In this document: positions 24,171 to 35,189 of the stretch, one piece after another
How positions within the stretch are numbered: position 1 is the first letter of the stretch
Layout: every line of letters begins with the position of its first letter
Source: Theropithecus gelada
Lineage: Eukaryota > Chordata > Mammalia > Primates > Cercopithecidae
Direction: 5' to 3'
Assembly (NCBI RefSeq): GCF_003255815.1
Contig: NC_037673.1
Coordinates: forward strand, 163,669,427-163,733,426
Length of the DNA: 64,000 bases
Notes under the pieces: generated by a model
Seen by the model: only the letters and a program-made list of their open reading frames with translations
The model's database searches: none
Told to the model about the DNA's origin: nothing
Position numbers and translations under genes: made by a program

Positions 24171-24508
24171 AAGATTAGATGTCCAGGTCAGGCGCGGTGG
24201 CTCATGCTTATATTTCCAACACTTTGGGAGGCCGAGGCAGGCAGATCACCTGAGGTCAGAAGTTTGAGACCAGCCTGGCCATCATGGTGAAGCACTGTCT
24301 CTACTAAAAATATAAAAACAAAATTAGCCAGGCATGGTGGCGGGTGCCTGTAATCCCAGCTACTTGGGGGACTGAGGCAGGAGAATTGCTTGAACCCAGG
24401 AGGTGGAGGTTGCAGTAAGCCAAGATCGTGCCACTGCACTCCAGGCTGGGTGATGAGGGCAAGACTCCATCTCAAAAAAAAAAAAAAAAAAAAAAAAGAT
24501 TAGATGTC
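24171..24508 (+). mobile_element. AluS, sense, with 13-bp target-site duplications
   Basis: Full-length Alu (24184-24495) ending in an A-rich tail of more than 20 bases. The exact direct repeat aagattagatgtc flanks it (24171-24183 and 24496-24508). The antisense frame of 95 codons inside it is an Alu translation. Confidence 0.95.
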
Positions 24509-24591
24509 ACATCCCAACACAAAGTTTAGCATGCTGTACAAGCACAGTAAATAATTTTGAGGGAATGGATTGAAACGTTTCAAAGTTTGTT

Positions 24592-24733
24592 GAGGCTGAA
24601 TATGGTGGATCATGCTTATAATCACAGCACTTTGGGAGGCTGAGGTGGGAGGATCACTTGAGTATAGGAGTTTGAGACCAGCCTGGGCAATATAGTGAGA
24701 CTCCATCTCTACCAAAAAAAAAGAAAAAAAGGC
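24592..24733 (+). mobile_element. free left Alu monomer (FLAM-like)
   Basis: Only the left Alu arm is present: 'ggctgaatatggtggatcat' through 'gggcaatatagtgagactcc', 'atctctacc' and an A-rich tail. There is no middle linker or right arm. This is the structure of a FLAM-C-type monomer, an ancestor of dimeric Alu. Confidence 0.85.
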
Positions 24734-24831
24734 CAGTTAGTGTTTTCATCCGCAAAGCTAAGAGAACAATGGTGTCAGGAATAAATGAATTACTGTATAA
24801 AGTGTATTTATTACAATGCTAGTCATATAGT

Positions 24832-24929
24832 GACAATAATCTCATTTTCATCATGTTTCAGTATCTTCTTTGTCAATATGTGGTTAGGAATCATTTTAAA
24901 TTATTGTATAAACACATCACTTGGTATAA
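24832..24929. repeat. unidentified duplicated sequence, copy A
   Basis: About 76% identical, without gaps over the first 79 bases, to 26442-26520, with weaker similarity to the end of the block. Shared words include 'ataatctca', 'tgtttca', 'tttgtcaa', 'atcattt' and 'ttgtat/ctgtat'. It is not an Alu, MIR, L2 or MER that I recognise. Confidence 0.65.
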
Positions 24930-24989
24930 AAGGAGAAACTAAAAATTTTAAGGATAGGCTGAGTAGAAGTAGAGAAACAAAAATCTAGT

Positions 24990-26280
24990 CTATCAGGAAG
25001 AGTATACTTATCTCAGAATGATGATCATTTGTTCTTCTGGAAACAAAACAAAGCAAGACCTTCAGCAAAAGTCATGGCTTTCTACCTCTGATGCTGACTG
25101 TGGACGAATCTGAGCCTTTACTAACTCGCATGACCTTTGTCTTCTTCCATCTTCCCAGGTATGTTGCAAAGATTAAAGCCATAGATGCTCCTTGGGGAAA
25201 GGTGCTGTTACAACCCACATGGGTATCATTAGCTTGAAATGTGGAAAGATGAAGATTTTGAATGAAATAGAGACTTTATTAAGGAGTGGGATGCCTGTAG
25301 GCAATTCATGCTGTAAGGTATTTCTTCAATACACTTCTTGTAGAAAAGTAAGTGGTGGTTACGAAGCCATGATATTCGACTTACCTGTCAAACAAGCAGT
25401 CAGCTTACACCTTAAGGGAGGAAGGAAACTTTTTGAATGCTGCAGAATGTGGGACACTGTAGGATAATGAGGAGTTTCTAATCAGGAGACAGTACTTATA
25501 TCACAAACTTGTTAGCTTATGTCTTGCCTCATCGGCAAAATGGGGCAATTGGACCTAACAGAGTGTGTGCCAGAGAGTTTTTATGAATTGCTTCCAGGTG
25601 AATATCCATGAATCTATGATGATACTTGAAGACACTGACTCTCATAAATAAATGAAAGGCAAATTTGAAAACACATGTGTAGTTGGAAAGGCGATTTCAA
25701 ATAATCGAGACACACTTATCCTCTATTTTTGAAATGAGGTTCAGAATTCAGCTAGAATTACAAGGCTCATCAAACACTTTGAACTTGATACAGTTTAAAT
25801 AGGCTCATCTGAGCAAAGTACAGAACATCCTTCATTTCCCAGGTTCCGTCAGTCAGCCTGCTGGATTGACTGGTGATGTCTTGATTGGGTATGATTCCGC
25901 TTGACTCATTTCTCTGTTGCTGGTAATTAAAAGCTGTCTAGTTTTATTCTCATTTAACAATAAGTGAAAGGGTAATGTCTGGCAGACTTTTCCATTCACT
26001 TGGTGTTTGCAACAGTTGAGAGCCTTGGAGCACCATGAATTCTAAGCTGAAGGTAACTTTCAGTACAGGTAGTGTATTGGTGTTTTGCACCTGGGAGCTG
26101 ACTATCAACCTCAAAGCCAATCGGAAAACAGTCCCCAGGGTAAATGGATAAATTGTCATAGATGACCTTCTCCTCTCGTTCCAGCTTTGAAAAACAGAAC
26201 CTTCTGTGAGTAGGTAGAATAAGCTGTCTGTCATTTGCAGTTTCCAGCAGTCTCTGAGACTAGTGCATATGCCTAATTTT
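24990..26280. other. unique DNA, no gene seen
   Basis: No repeat or exon recognised. Frames 25192-25467 (+, 91 codons) and 25950-26300 (-, 116 codons) lack domains and splice context. Confidence 0.55.
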
Positions 26281-26441
26281 ACACTGGAAGAAGAAACCAT
26301 GCCGAAACGCAGGAGGCAAAATAAGAGTTAGGCTCTCTCTAGGCTCAGTACGTTTTGTTCTGGTTCTTACACCTTTCCCATCGTTATGGTTTTAATCATT
26401 CCGATCAGCATTATTATAATCACAAAATGTCAGCCTAAGAA

Positions 26442-26540
26442 AACGATAATCTCACCGTCATTGTGTTTCAATGTCACCTTTGTCAACTTGTGCTTAGCTA
26501 TCATTTCAAATTACTGTATCAATGCGGCAATTAGATATAA
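26442..26540. repeat. unidentified duplicated sequence, copy B
   Basis: Partner of 24832-24929, same orientation, start-to-start distance 1610 bp. Differences are mostly transitions, suggesting an old duplication or two copies of an unrecognised dispersed repeat. Confidence 0.65.
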
Positions 26541-26544
26541 TTTG

Positions 26545-27845
26545 TGATATGACCAGCATTCACAGGTGAGTAGTTTAAAAAAAAAACTCACACCAACTGA
26601 AATACTTTATTATTATAGGTCTATTCTTTCAGAACCAAGTATGTTTAATGTGTGCTTTCATTTGAGAAATATTTCAAATCAAAATGTTACATTTTAAGAA
26701 TACATGACTTAATATTTATGACTTGAATATTATAGCCTGTGTGTGAGTTGGAAGCACTGAAATCTCTATCCCATTCTCTATAAATTTTTTTATTAAGATG
26801 GCATATGGAGGTTTTTTTAGGATTGTCCTCATGCATGCAATTAATGAAATTCAAATGCTTCTTTTTTACCAGTAAAAATGCTTATTGAAATTGACCATTC
26901 TGTAATGATTTCTACTCTTTCATTGCACAGAAGCATAAGATTAAAATATTTTCCATTCTGTTAAATTTTCTTTTAAACCAAGATAAGATTAAGGTATAAG
27001 AAAGGAAGAGAAGTGATGATTTGGAGAAAGGTTTCCTACCTTCTTTTATGGGAAGATGAGACCTAGGTTTAAAAAGTAGGACTGGTTGATCTAGCATAAA
27101 AGTGATTTATGAAATATGACATCTCTTTAACATTGAGAAAAAAATGTTTTCCTTCATTGAGTGCTTTCTTCCATATGCAAAATATTGACACATCCCTATT
27201 ATATCAAACAAAAGCCTTCATTCAGAGAGATAATTTTATAGAGCGGCTGGTATCATGTGATCTTATTAATATTTATGAAATATGATAATAATATGGAAAA
27301 GGGGGAACTGGAATACAGCCCTATCTTTCTAGACCCTATTCATTTCAGCTTCAAAATGTTTTTTCATTTCACACATCAGACGCTAATTAGCAAATATCTA
27401 ATTAGTGTTAGAAGATTAATCGCTCATGGGAGTTGTTGAGGCTTTGAGCTTTCATGCATGCAAAAACAGTGCCACTTTAGGTGCATTTGTTAAGGTACAG
27501 TAACTTTAAGTGATACAACTTTTATTTTTCTTCGAAAAAATTTTAAATTGCAACGTTGGAGTAAATTTAGGCTCAAGCAAAAAGGAAGCAAGGAACACAC
27601 AATTGAAAAATAAAAATGACACTGTGGAGAGCCATATATTCAGTCAAATCTCCAAGTGTCAGGCAAGGGTCTGTTCTGTTTTAGGCACTGTGGGAAACCA
27701 TCACAAATTTAGAGAATCATTAAGTATAGCTCCTGATTTGCAGATACTTAGGGAATTACCATAGGGGATAAAAATCCAAGGACCCCAGGCCAAATTCAGC
27801 TAGACACGTGTATGTTTTTGTACAGCTGTAAACTAAGAACAGTTT
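26545..27845. other. unique AT-rich DNA, no gene seen
   Basis: About 1.3 kb without an identifiable repeat or exon. Confidence 0.55.
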
Positions 27846-27849
27846 TGAC

Positions 27850-28100
27850 ATTTTTAAATCATTGGACAAGAAAATGAACAAAGAATGATATTTCACGACA
27901 CATGAAAATTAAATGAAATTCAAATTTCAGGTCCATAAAAAAAATTGTGTTGGCATATAGCCATGCTCATTCGTTTATGTACTGTCTGTGACTGGCTTCA
28001 CACCCAAACAGGGCGAGTTGAGCAGTTGCAACAGAGACCATATGGTCCACAAAGTCTAAAATATTTATTCTCTGGCCCTTTAAAGGAAAAATTGCCACCC
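27850..28100 (-). mobile_element. hAT-Charlie-type MER element, antisense
   Basis: Reverse orientation of the family at 23818-24012, with more of the internal part kept: 'atttcacgacacatgaaaat', 'gaaattcaaatttcaggtcc', 'catgctcattcgtttatgta', 'agcagttgcaacagagacca', 'tatggtccacaaagtctaaa', 'tatttattctctggcccttt'. Confidence 0.8.
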
Positions 28101-28124
28101 TAAAATTAAAGATAAATATCTAGA

Positions 28125-28335
28125 TGATAGAGCAGAGCAGCTTTGGGAGTCAGGTAGAACCATATCAGTTCCGTAGTTTGTTACCTGTGTGACTTTGGCA
28201 GGTGATTTAAAATTTCTAAGCTTCTATTTATAGTGTAGGAATTATTAATCTCTTCACAGATCTATAGAAACTGAGGCTTTAAAAAGTTGAATGGGATTAC
28301 TTACATAAAGTACCTCATCTTGTTTTCTGACTTAT
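28125..28335 (+). repeat. MIR SINE, sense
   Basis: 'agagcagctttgggagtcag', 'gttacctgtgtgactttggc', 'aggtgatttaaaatttctaa' and 'attacttacataaagtacc' follow the MIR order. Confidence 0.8.
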
Positions 28336-28339
28336 AGTA

Positions 28340-30290
28340 GACAAACAGTAAAAGTCACTGCGCTGGTCCCTATGGTTTCCAAGATACAACACAAAGTTAG
28401 GTTTCTTTATGAATTCTCCCTCTCACCTTCCTTAGAAAGGTTCCTAAATAGAAGGGAAAGTGGCCCAGAACTGGGAACAGTACTAATTTTCACTTGTTTC
28501 ATGAATAAGATGGAAAGGGGATAGGTACTAAACTAAAATGATCTCACTAGAGATTTGTGCTTCTAATATTATAAGACTTTGTCCCCATCTTGTCCCCAAA
28601 TGCCCTTAAGCATCAATTCCTTCTTCTAATAAAACCTGAAGAAAGCAAGTAGCTAGCAAAAATTTGTTGTTAATGCAAGTTTCAATGATGTTGTTCTTAT
28701 TTTTTCACTCATAAAAATCTCTGTTCATTCCAAATTCCTATTTACAATTCATAGTTGTCAAATCTTTCACTTAAGTACACACATATTAAATTTATTGACT
28801 ACATCCTGCAGAGTTAATGATGGGTAACTCATTAAATGCCACAGGAAGTCTGTAGTTTATAAGTAAAAAAAAAAAATTTTTCAGAGGGTGAGGTGTTTTT
28901 TGAGAGAGAGATTTGGAGTAAATTAAAAACTTTACAATTTATTCTACAAGCTGAAAAATCTCTGTTTCAAAGAAGCAGGAATTTTAATCAACACACACAC
29001 ACATAAAGAGAGATAGCCATCACACTTCAGTGATGTAAATAGTAGGATTGGCTTCTAGAATCAATATATCTGCACTGAAATTTGGTCATAATTCAAATTG
29101 CTTTAAGTGTTCTTTGGAGACAAGACCAAAAACTACTGAAGGGGTTTAAAGTGAGGTTTAAACCAAAGATATAATAGCCTCCAATGTATCTCTGATACCT
29201 TCAAGGAGCATTAATGCATTTCCTCTGAAACAATGTGCATTAGGAAAATATTTTGAAATCATATTGATTTTACATGACAGATACGTAAGGCAATAATTTG
29301 AGAAATAAAATCACAACCATAGAAAGCATATAATCATATATCCTGAAATATAAATAGCAATTGCTTTAGGGGATTGTTAGAGTTGGAGCAGAACAGGAAA
29401 AGCTGGTGTCCTGAAAGTTTAATCAACGGTCATCGACTAAATGGTCATGCTGCCATTTTAGTCAATGGTCACTCTGTGTACTCAATATGTCCACTCAGTC
29501 TGGCAGTACCCTGGGCAGTGGGCAAGTTGTATTAAGGGAAGGGCCAGGCATGGGGAATGACCTTGAATCAGATGGAAGGATTTGCCGTCAAATGCATAAG
29601 GTAAGCCAGAAGCCCTTGAGCTCTCTCACCAGGAGGTTTTCCCTGCATCTTCCAAAAGCCAGAAGAGAAGGAAGAAAGTGATTATAACAAACAATGCCAT
29701 AAATCAGTCACTAAGAAGGCGCTTTGTATTGAAGACAAGGAGGATAGTTTAACGCATGCCTTTCAAGAGCCTCTCTTGAAAACATGTGAACTTCATGAAG
29801 ATTTATAAACATGGTCTGCCCCTAGGAGCTCACTATCAGGTCTTTCCTTGGCAAGTGTGTAAATAAGAATCACCATGAATGGGGGTGTTTTCAAAAGATA
29901 CAGATAACAAGGTTGTCTCCCTGTCTGCCTCCTTCTGAATTCAAGAGGGGTCAAACTGAGAAATCCAAATGTTAGCGAACTTCTCAAGTGATTCTTATCT
30001 ACCTTAAAATGTGAGAAAAATATCCCTGGGTCATTGCCAAATATGAAAAGCAGTCAGTTCTTTGTTCTGCATAGGTTTTGTATTGTCATTACCAGTTCCT
30101 ACATACATAAAACCACCTTTCATGAAGTTTTTGTTGTTTTACCCCCAAATAAGAACTTTAGCTTTGCCTACCATTATATTTTCTGGTTTCTTTCTGTCAA
30201 CTACAAAGGGTTTCTACAGTAGAAACTCAGAAGATTTTATAAAACCGATAATGAGTTAGGAGTCAGTCACACAAGGTGGCCTGAATAACT
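28340..30290. other. unique DNA, no gene seen
   Basis: About 2 kb with no confident repeat or exon. A weak inverted repeat (29431-29444 against 29453-29467, 'catcgactaaatgg' and 'ccattttagtcaatg') is present. A short (CA)n lies at 28992-29004. Confidence 0.55.
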
Positions 30291-30294
30291 GGAT

Positions 30295-30900
30295 GTCACA
30301 TTTATTTTGTGCTATGAACCAAACCACCCCAAAACTTAGGAGCTTGTGAGTCAACTGAGCAATTCTTCTGCTGGACTCCTCTGGGATAAGTCACATGACT
30401 ATAGTTGTCTCCAAGCTTCAGTGGAGGCTGGTTGGTTCTCAAAGTGTAATCACTTGACCAGCACAATCAGTATCACCTAGGAAATTGTTAGAAATGCAAG
30501 TTCTCAGGTGCCATCCCAGGACTACTGATTTTAAAACTTTAGAGGTGGAGCCCAGGAATCTGCTCTAAGCTGGCTTCCAGGTGATTCCAATGCTCACTCG
30601 AGCTTAAGAACTTCAGTTTAGAGAGCATCAGAGGGGGTGGCACTCTTATCATCCTGCAGGCTAGCCTGAGCTTCCTCAAACAGTGGTACCACATTGCATT
30701 GGGCTGAAAACAGATGTTGAGAGGCCTCTTGAGACCTAGGCCCAGAAGTTGTCCTGTGTTATCTGTGACACATTCTATTGATCAAAGCAAATCACAAGGA
30801 CAGTTCTAATTCAAGGGGAAGTAAAACAGACTTCTTCCTCTTGAGAGAAGTGGTGAAGTCACACAGCCAAGGTGTGTGGATATAGGGATGGGAATAATTG
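30295..30900. mobile_element. ancient LTR/MER-type repeat, interrupted by MER5A
   Basis: The two outer parts (30295-30430 and 30618-30900) read as one known human dispersed repeat, with 'gaggcctcttgagacctagg', 'cattctattgatcaaagcaa', 'atcacaaggacag' and 'gaagtcacacagccaagg'. A related, more diverged copy seems to lie at 52305-52725. I cannot fix the family name. Confidence 0.6.
30431..30616 (+). mobile_element. MER5A (hAT-Charlie), nested
   Basis: 'ggttctcaaagtgtaatcac', 'cagcacaatcagtatcacct', 'gttagaaatgcaagttctca', 'ggtggagcccaggaatctgc', 'ccaggtgattccaatgctca' and 'gagcttaagaacttcagt' cover the MER5A consensus from end to end. It appears to split an older element. Confidence 0.88.
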
Positions 30901-31041
30901 TTCTGGCCACTTTGGTAAACAACCTTCCATACTGAGCAATAATATAATAGACTTAATGCTTTATTCTCATCAAGTTTCCCCAATATTTTCCTAAAGGATT
31001 TTTCTCTTCTGTGCAAAAACAATGCCTATTTAATCCATTTT

Positions 31042-31508
31042 ACAGAGCAACCGTAACAAAGTAACACAAACTGGGTGTCTTGAAACAGCAGAAATTTATT
31101 TTCACATAGTTCTAGAAGTTAGAAGTCCAAAATCAAGGCATCAGTTTGACCTTGAGCCCTTTGAAATCTGTAAGAGAGAATTCTTCCTTGCCTCTTTCTA
31201 GCTTATGGCGATTTGCTAGCAATTCTTGGTGTTTTCCTGGCTTGCAGTTGGGGCATTCCAGTCTCTACCTCTTGTGTCAAACAGAGTTCCCCTTGTGTAT
31301 CTCTGGGTGACACTCCCTTCCTGTGTCTTACTATCATCTTCCTATAAGGACACAAGTCATGTTGGATAAACATGACTATGTTTACTAATCCACTACGACC
31401 TTATCTTATCGAACTAACTGCCTCTGTTATTTCCAAATAAGATCACTTTCTGTGGTACTGGGGTCTAGGACTTTAAGATCTTTTGGGATACACAATTCAA
31501 TCCATAGT
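31042..31508 (-). mobile_element. MLT1-type solo LTR (ERVL-MaLR), antisense
   Basis: 'gagcaaccgtaacaaagtaa', 'cacaaactgggtgtcttgaa', 'acagcagaaatttattttca', 'cctataaggacacaagtcat', 'ccaaataagatcactttctg', ending 'ggatacacaattcaatccat'. Old and diverged. Confidence 0.82.
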
Positions 31509-32084
31509 ATCTACCTGGATTTCAGTCATATGGCTGACTATATTTGTTGATATTTGAAATCAAGAAGTAACTGTACTGGGAGGAGGAGTGGATTCTAAGA
31601 CCTCAACTCACCTCTGAAGTCACCGCTTGGTTGTGTATGGCTGACCGTCTCATGTGAATACATACATAAATGCTTGATGGTTTAGTAATCTTCTGGATGT
31701 GGGGTCCTGGAGAGAATTATCAGCACAGAATGTGATACTTACGTATGCTATGATGGAAAAGTCACAGAGGATGGTATCTTCCTGAGCTGTGTGTTTTAAA
31801 GTATCCTGTTACATAGCATGAAAATCACGGGGTGCCATTTAGCATAATAATACCAGGAACCCATTTAAAATATCATGTTATAGCTTGGAAATATTGATAG
31901 CTACGATGGGATTTCAGTTGTCTGAAGGGATGTTTTTACATTATCTTCCCTGGAATTTATTAGGGGCACTTTTATTCTATTATATCTCTAGTGTAATGAG
32001 ACTCATGCTTTTTGAATGTTTAGAACTGCCTATCTACGTAGAGTTTTTGTCTAGCTATATTTATATATTTATTCATTAATTCAT

Positions 32085-32345
32085 CTACTTTTCATTCATT
32101 CATTTATTCATCCATTCATCATTCACGCTTTCATTCAACAAATGTGTACTGGGTACCCCTCCTGGAAGACAGGCACTAGGGAATCAGAAATAATAAAACT
32201 AATTCCTTCCCTCATGGAGCTGATATTCTAAAGAGAGACATAAAAGTTTAAAATAACAAAAAGCAAAAATACAATTTCAGGCAGTAAAATGTACTATGAA
32301 GTAATATGTATGTAATTGGGGAATATAATTAACATTTGTTTGAAT
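32085..32345 (-). repeat. L2 LINE 3' end, antisense
   Basis: Starts with a TTCA-rich run (ttcattcattcatttattca), then 'tcaacaaatgtgtactgggt', 'ggaagacaggcactaggga' and 'tccctcatggagctgatatt', the standard reversed L2 3' end. Confidence 0.85.
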
Positions 32346-32544
32346 AACTCTAGGCCTCATGTGAGGGTATATTTTATAAGGGCTTGTTTTTTTTTTTTTT
32401 TAATATAGTAGCATCCAAATACATAGCCCACTGTCCCTGAGAATGGCATAGTTACTGCTCAGTGACCCTTTCAAGTCATTGAAAATATTTTCTATTTGCT
32501 GCTGATCTATTTCAATAATTGAGCTTGTTGGGACAGCTGTTATG

Positions 32545-32755
32545 CTATGTAAAGAGCGGAGATTTTGGATCCTGAGAACCCTGGGTTTGAACCGAGGATT
32601 GGTGGTTTGGTTATTTATTCTCTCTGAGCTTGGTAAATGTCCCTACTAAATGAACATAATAATGCCTTGTGCTTAGGTTGTCCTAAAGCTTACACGAGGT
32701 GACATATGTAACCCTACCAACCACAACCTCCACAGATGACTGCTTAACACATATT
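32545..32755 (+). repeat. MIR SINE, sense
   Basis: 'tggatcctgagaaccctggg', 'tttgaaccgaggattgg', 'ttattctctctgagcttgg', 'aacataataatgccttgtgc' and 'aagcttacacgaggtgaca' follow the MIR order. Confidence 0.7.
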
Positions 32756-33469
32756 TGTACGTAGTTTTCTCCGTAATTTCATTCAAGCAATTTGGGCTTT
32801 TTGGTGGTCTTTTAAAATGGCCACTTATAAAAATAGTCTATGAGAACAGATCAGCCAAAGATCCTCTTCTCTATAATGATGTTACTCAGGCACCTGCACA
32901 CAATGAAAGTCCAACATTAAGGAGCAGAATCTTGCTGGATAAACATATTTTTAAAAATATTTAATTGTTATGGCTCCCAAATAAAACAATCATGGTTGAT
33001 TTTTACATCTTCAAACATGTAGTATGGCGTTCTGATAGTGCATTATACATGAAATACAATAAAAAAGGTATTAACAAAAACCACGTACACTAAAATCTGA
33101 TTTATGCTTTCACATAATATACATGATTTTATGCTTTTATGGGTACATCCAAAGTTTGTGAACCTTTACAAAGCCCTATTTAAATACTCTGCTCTAAGAC
33201 TGCATTTTATCTTCCTAATTTGGGCATAATAATCTTAATTATATCTACTGCACAGGCTGCTGGACAAGGTTCCTTTTCGTGCCCTCCATGAGTAAGTTTG
33301 ACCATACGTATAGACTTGACAGGCCATACATACCAATGACGGCAATAATATTGGTAAGGAACAAACTTGGCAGCATCATGTAGAATGCATCTCCAAGTTT
33401 AGTAATAATGATTTGCAAATAATAACATAGTTCTTTAGAAAAAAATTACTGGACGCTTGTCACATATGA

Positions 33470-33650
33470 AGCAGCTCATTCAAGGTTCAGAACACTCGTA
33501 CAAGTCAGAAAATATTATTGTCATTTTATAGATGGAGTACATGAGACCCAGAGAAATTAAATAACTTATCCAAATTCATAGTCTAGAAAGTGGTGAAGCA
33601 AAGATGTGAACTTGTTATTCTTCCTCCAGAGTTTATACACTTAGGTGCCA
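33470..33650 (-). repeat. MIR SINE, antisense
   Basis: 'tattattgtcattttataga', 'tggagtacatgagacccaga', 'gaaattaaataacttatcca', 'aattcatagtctagaaagtg' and 'gatgtgaacttgttattctt' reproduce the reverse MIR core. Confidence 0.85.
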
Positions 33651-34527
33651 TGCTGCGTGGACCAACTAATGTAGAACACATCTGGGCCAAGTGATTCATC
33701 TCAATTGTTGTGAGGCTAGACATACCATGTCTTCTTTTTTTGTTTGTTTTTAATGATCATAAGCAAATGCCTGACTTTAAAATTATTCCTATATTGAATG
33801 AGTCATTGTCTACTGGAATTATCTCCCATAAATGGCATGATCTCCCTAGGAACCTTAGACTGTGAACTTTATGTTGCTGAGCTTTCAATCCTAGACCTGA
33901 AAGGAAATCTTTATTCAAGCAATGGTGCCTGGTGCCTCTATGAGTCCAGATCTCCCCTTGATGACTGACGCTAAGTCTTTGCTCATTGCTGAACTGAACA
34001 TTTAAGTGACAGAAGGTTGCACAGAAGGTAAATATTCTTTGCGATGTAAGCCTAAATTAGGAAAAAGCGGGTAGGATTGATCGTGAATGGGTGCTTACAT
34101 TTGATAGTATCATGATTTAGGTGTCCTACGGAGAGAGGGTTGGCAGCAACTCCAGTTAAAAAAGGGAGGGGACGCTCCGCGAGGCAGAAATAATGACGGC
34201 TAAGCATCAGATATTCCGTGGGCCCTTGGCTTTCTTCCACTCTCAAAAGACTAAACTAACCTCTCGGTCAACTTCAATGGGCTAATTTACAACTTAACAC
34301 CCTTAGGCCGTATTTCTGTCCCTTTCCCCATAATTGACACCTCAATCATTATGCTGGCCTCCTCTCCTGGGCACTCTCAGTATAGAGACTCTGCTTATCT
34401 CACCTTCAAAGGGGCAGTCCCGTTGCCTGCACTGACACGTTCCTAACATGTCAGCCCAAAGCACAGGGTTATTCCAGTGCGACTTAAACTTGAAGTCCAC
34501 TTTTTTGGTAGACCAGCATCTGTCTGG

Positions 34528-34843
34528 CAGTAGAATCTTATCATTATTATTATTATTTTTGAGACAGAGTTTCACTCTTTTTGCCCAGGCTGGAGTGTGA
34601 TGGCGTGATCTCGGCTCACTGCAACCTCCACCTCCTGGGTTCAAGCGATTCTGTTGCCTCAGCCTCGCGAGTAGCTGGTATTACAGGCACGTGCCACCAT
34701 GCCTGGCTACTTTTTGTATGTTTAGTATGTGTTGGCCAGGCTGGTCTTGAACACCTGACCTCAGCTGATCCACTCCCCTCAGCCCCCCAAAGTGCTGGGA
34801 TTACAGGCATAAGCCACGGTGCCTGGCCTTGACAGTGGAATCT
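34528..34843 (-). mobile_element. AluS, antisense, with a small internal deletion
   Basis: Antisense Alu beginning with an (ATT)n/T head (34540-34560). About 17 bases of the usual 'agagacggggtttcaccat' segment are missing at 'tgtttagtatgtgttggcc'. Imperfect flanking repeats (gcagtagaatct before, acagtggaatct after) look like decayed target-site duplications. Confidence 0.92.
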
Positions 34844-35079
34844 GAATACAGGTATTTGCTCTGCAGGATCCATTAAGAGCAGCGGCACATGAAGGGCAAA
34901 GATTGGTTTTGGCATTACAAATGCTTCTCAACCACACTTTTGTTTTTGGAAATATTTTGAAATATTTATCTTAAATTTATTTCTTTTTAATCATAATGGA
35001 GATTCATGCCAAAATACAGAAATTATTGTGTCTATAAATGTGGAATCATATAACACACAGTGGAACTGCCAGGGACTTT

Positions 35080-35185
35080 ACAGTTTGCACAATTTAACTT
35101 TCTCTTTACAGATGTAGAAATGGAGGTTCAAAGAGGTCTTATGCCTGGCCCAAGGCTACATAGCTAGCTGAGTGTAGCCTCATAA
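35080..35185 (-). repeat. MIR SINE fragment, antisense
   Basis: 'ctctttacagatgtagaaat', 'ggaggttcaaagaggtctta', 'cctggcccaaggctacatag' and 'ctagctgagtg' are the antisense MIR core. Confidence 0.8.
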
Positions 35186-35189
35186 TAGT

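Noticed and set aside
29428..29470. Inverted repeat around 'catcgactaaatgg' and 'ccattttagtcaatg'
   Set aside because: Short and imperfect (one gap and one mismatch), with extra direct repeats of 'ggtca'. Not distinguishable from chance.
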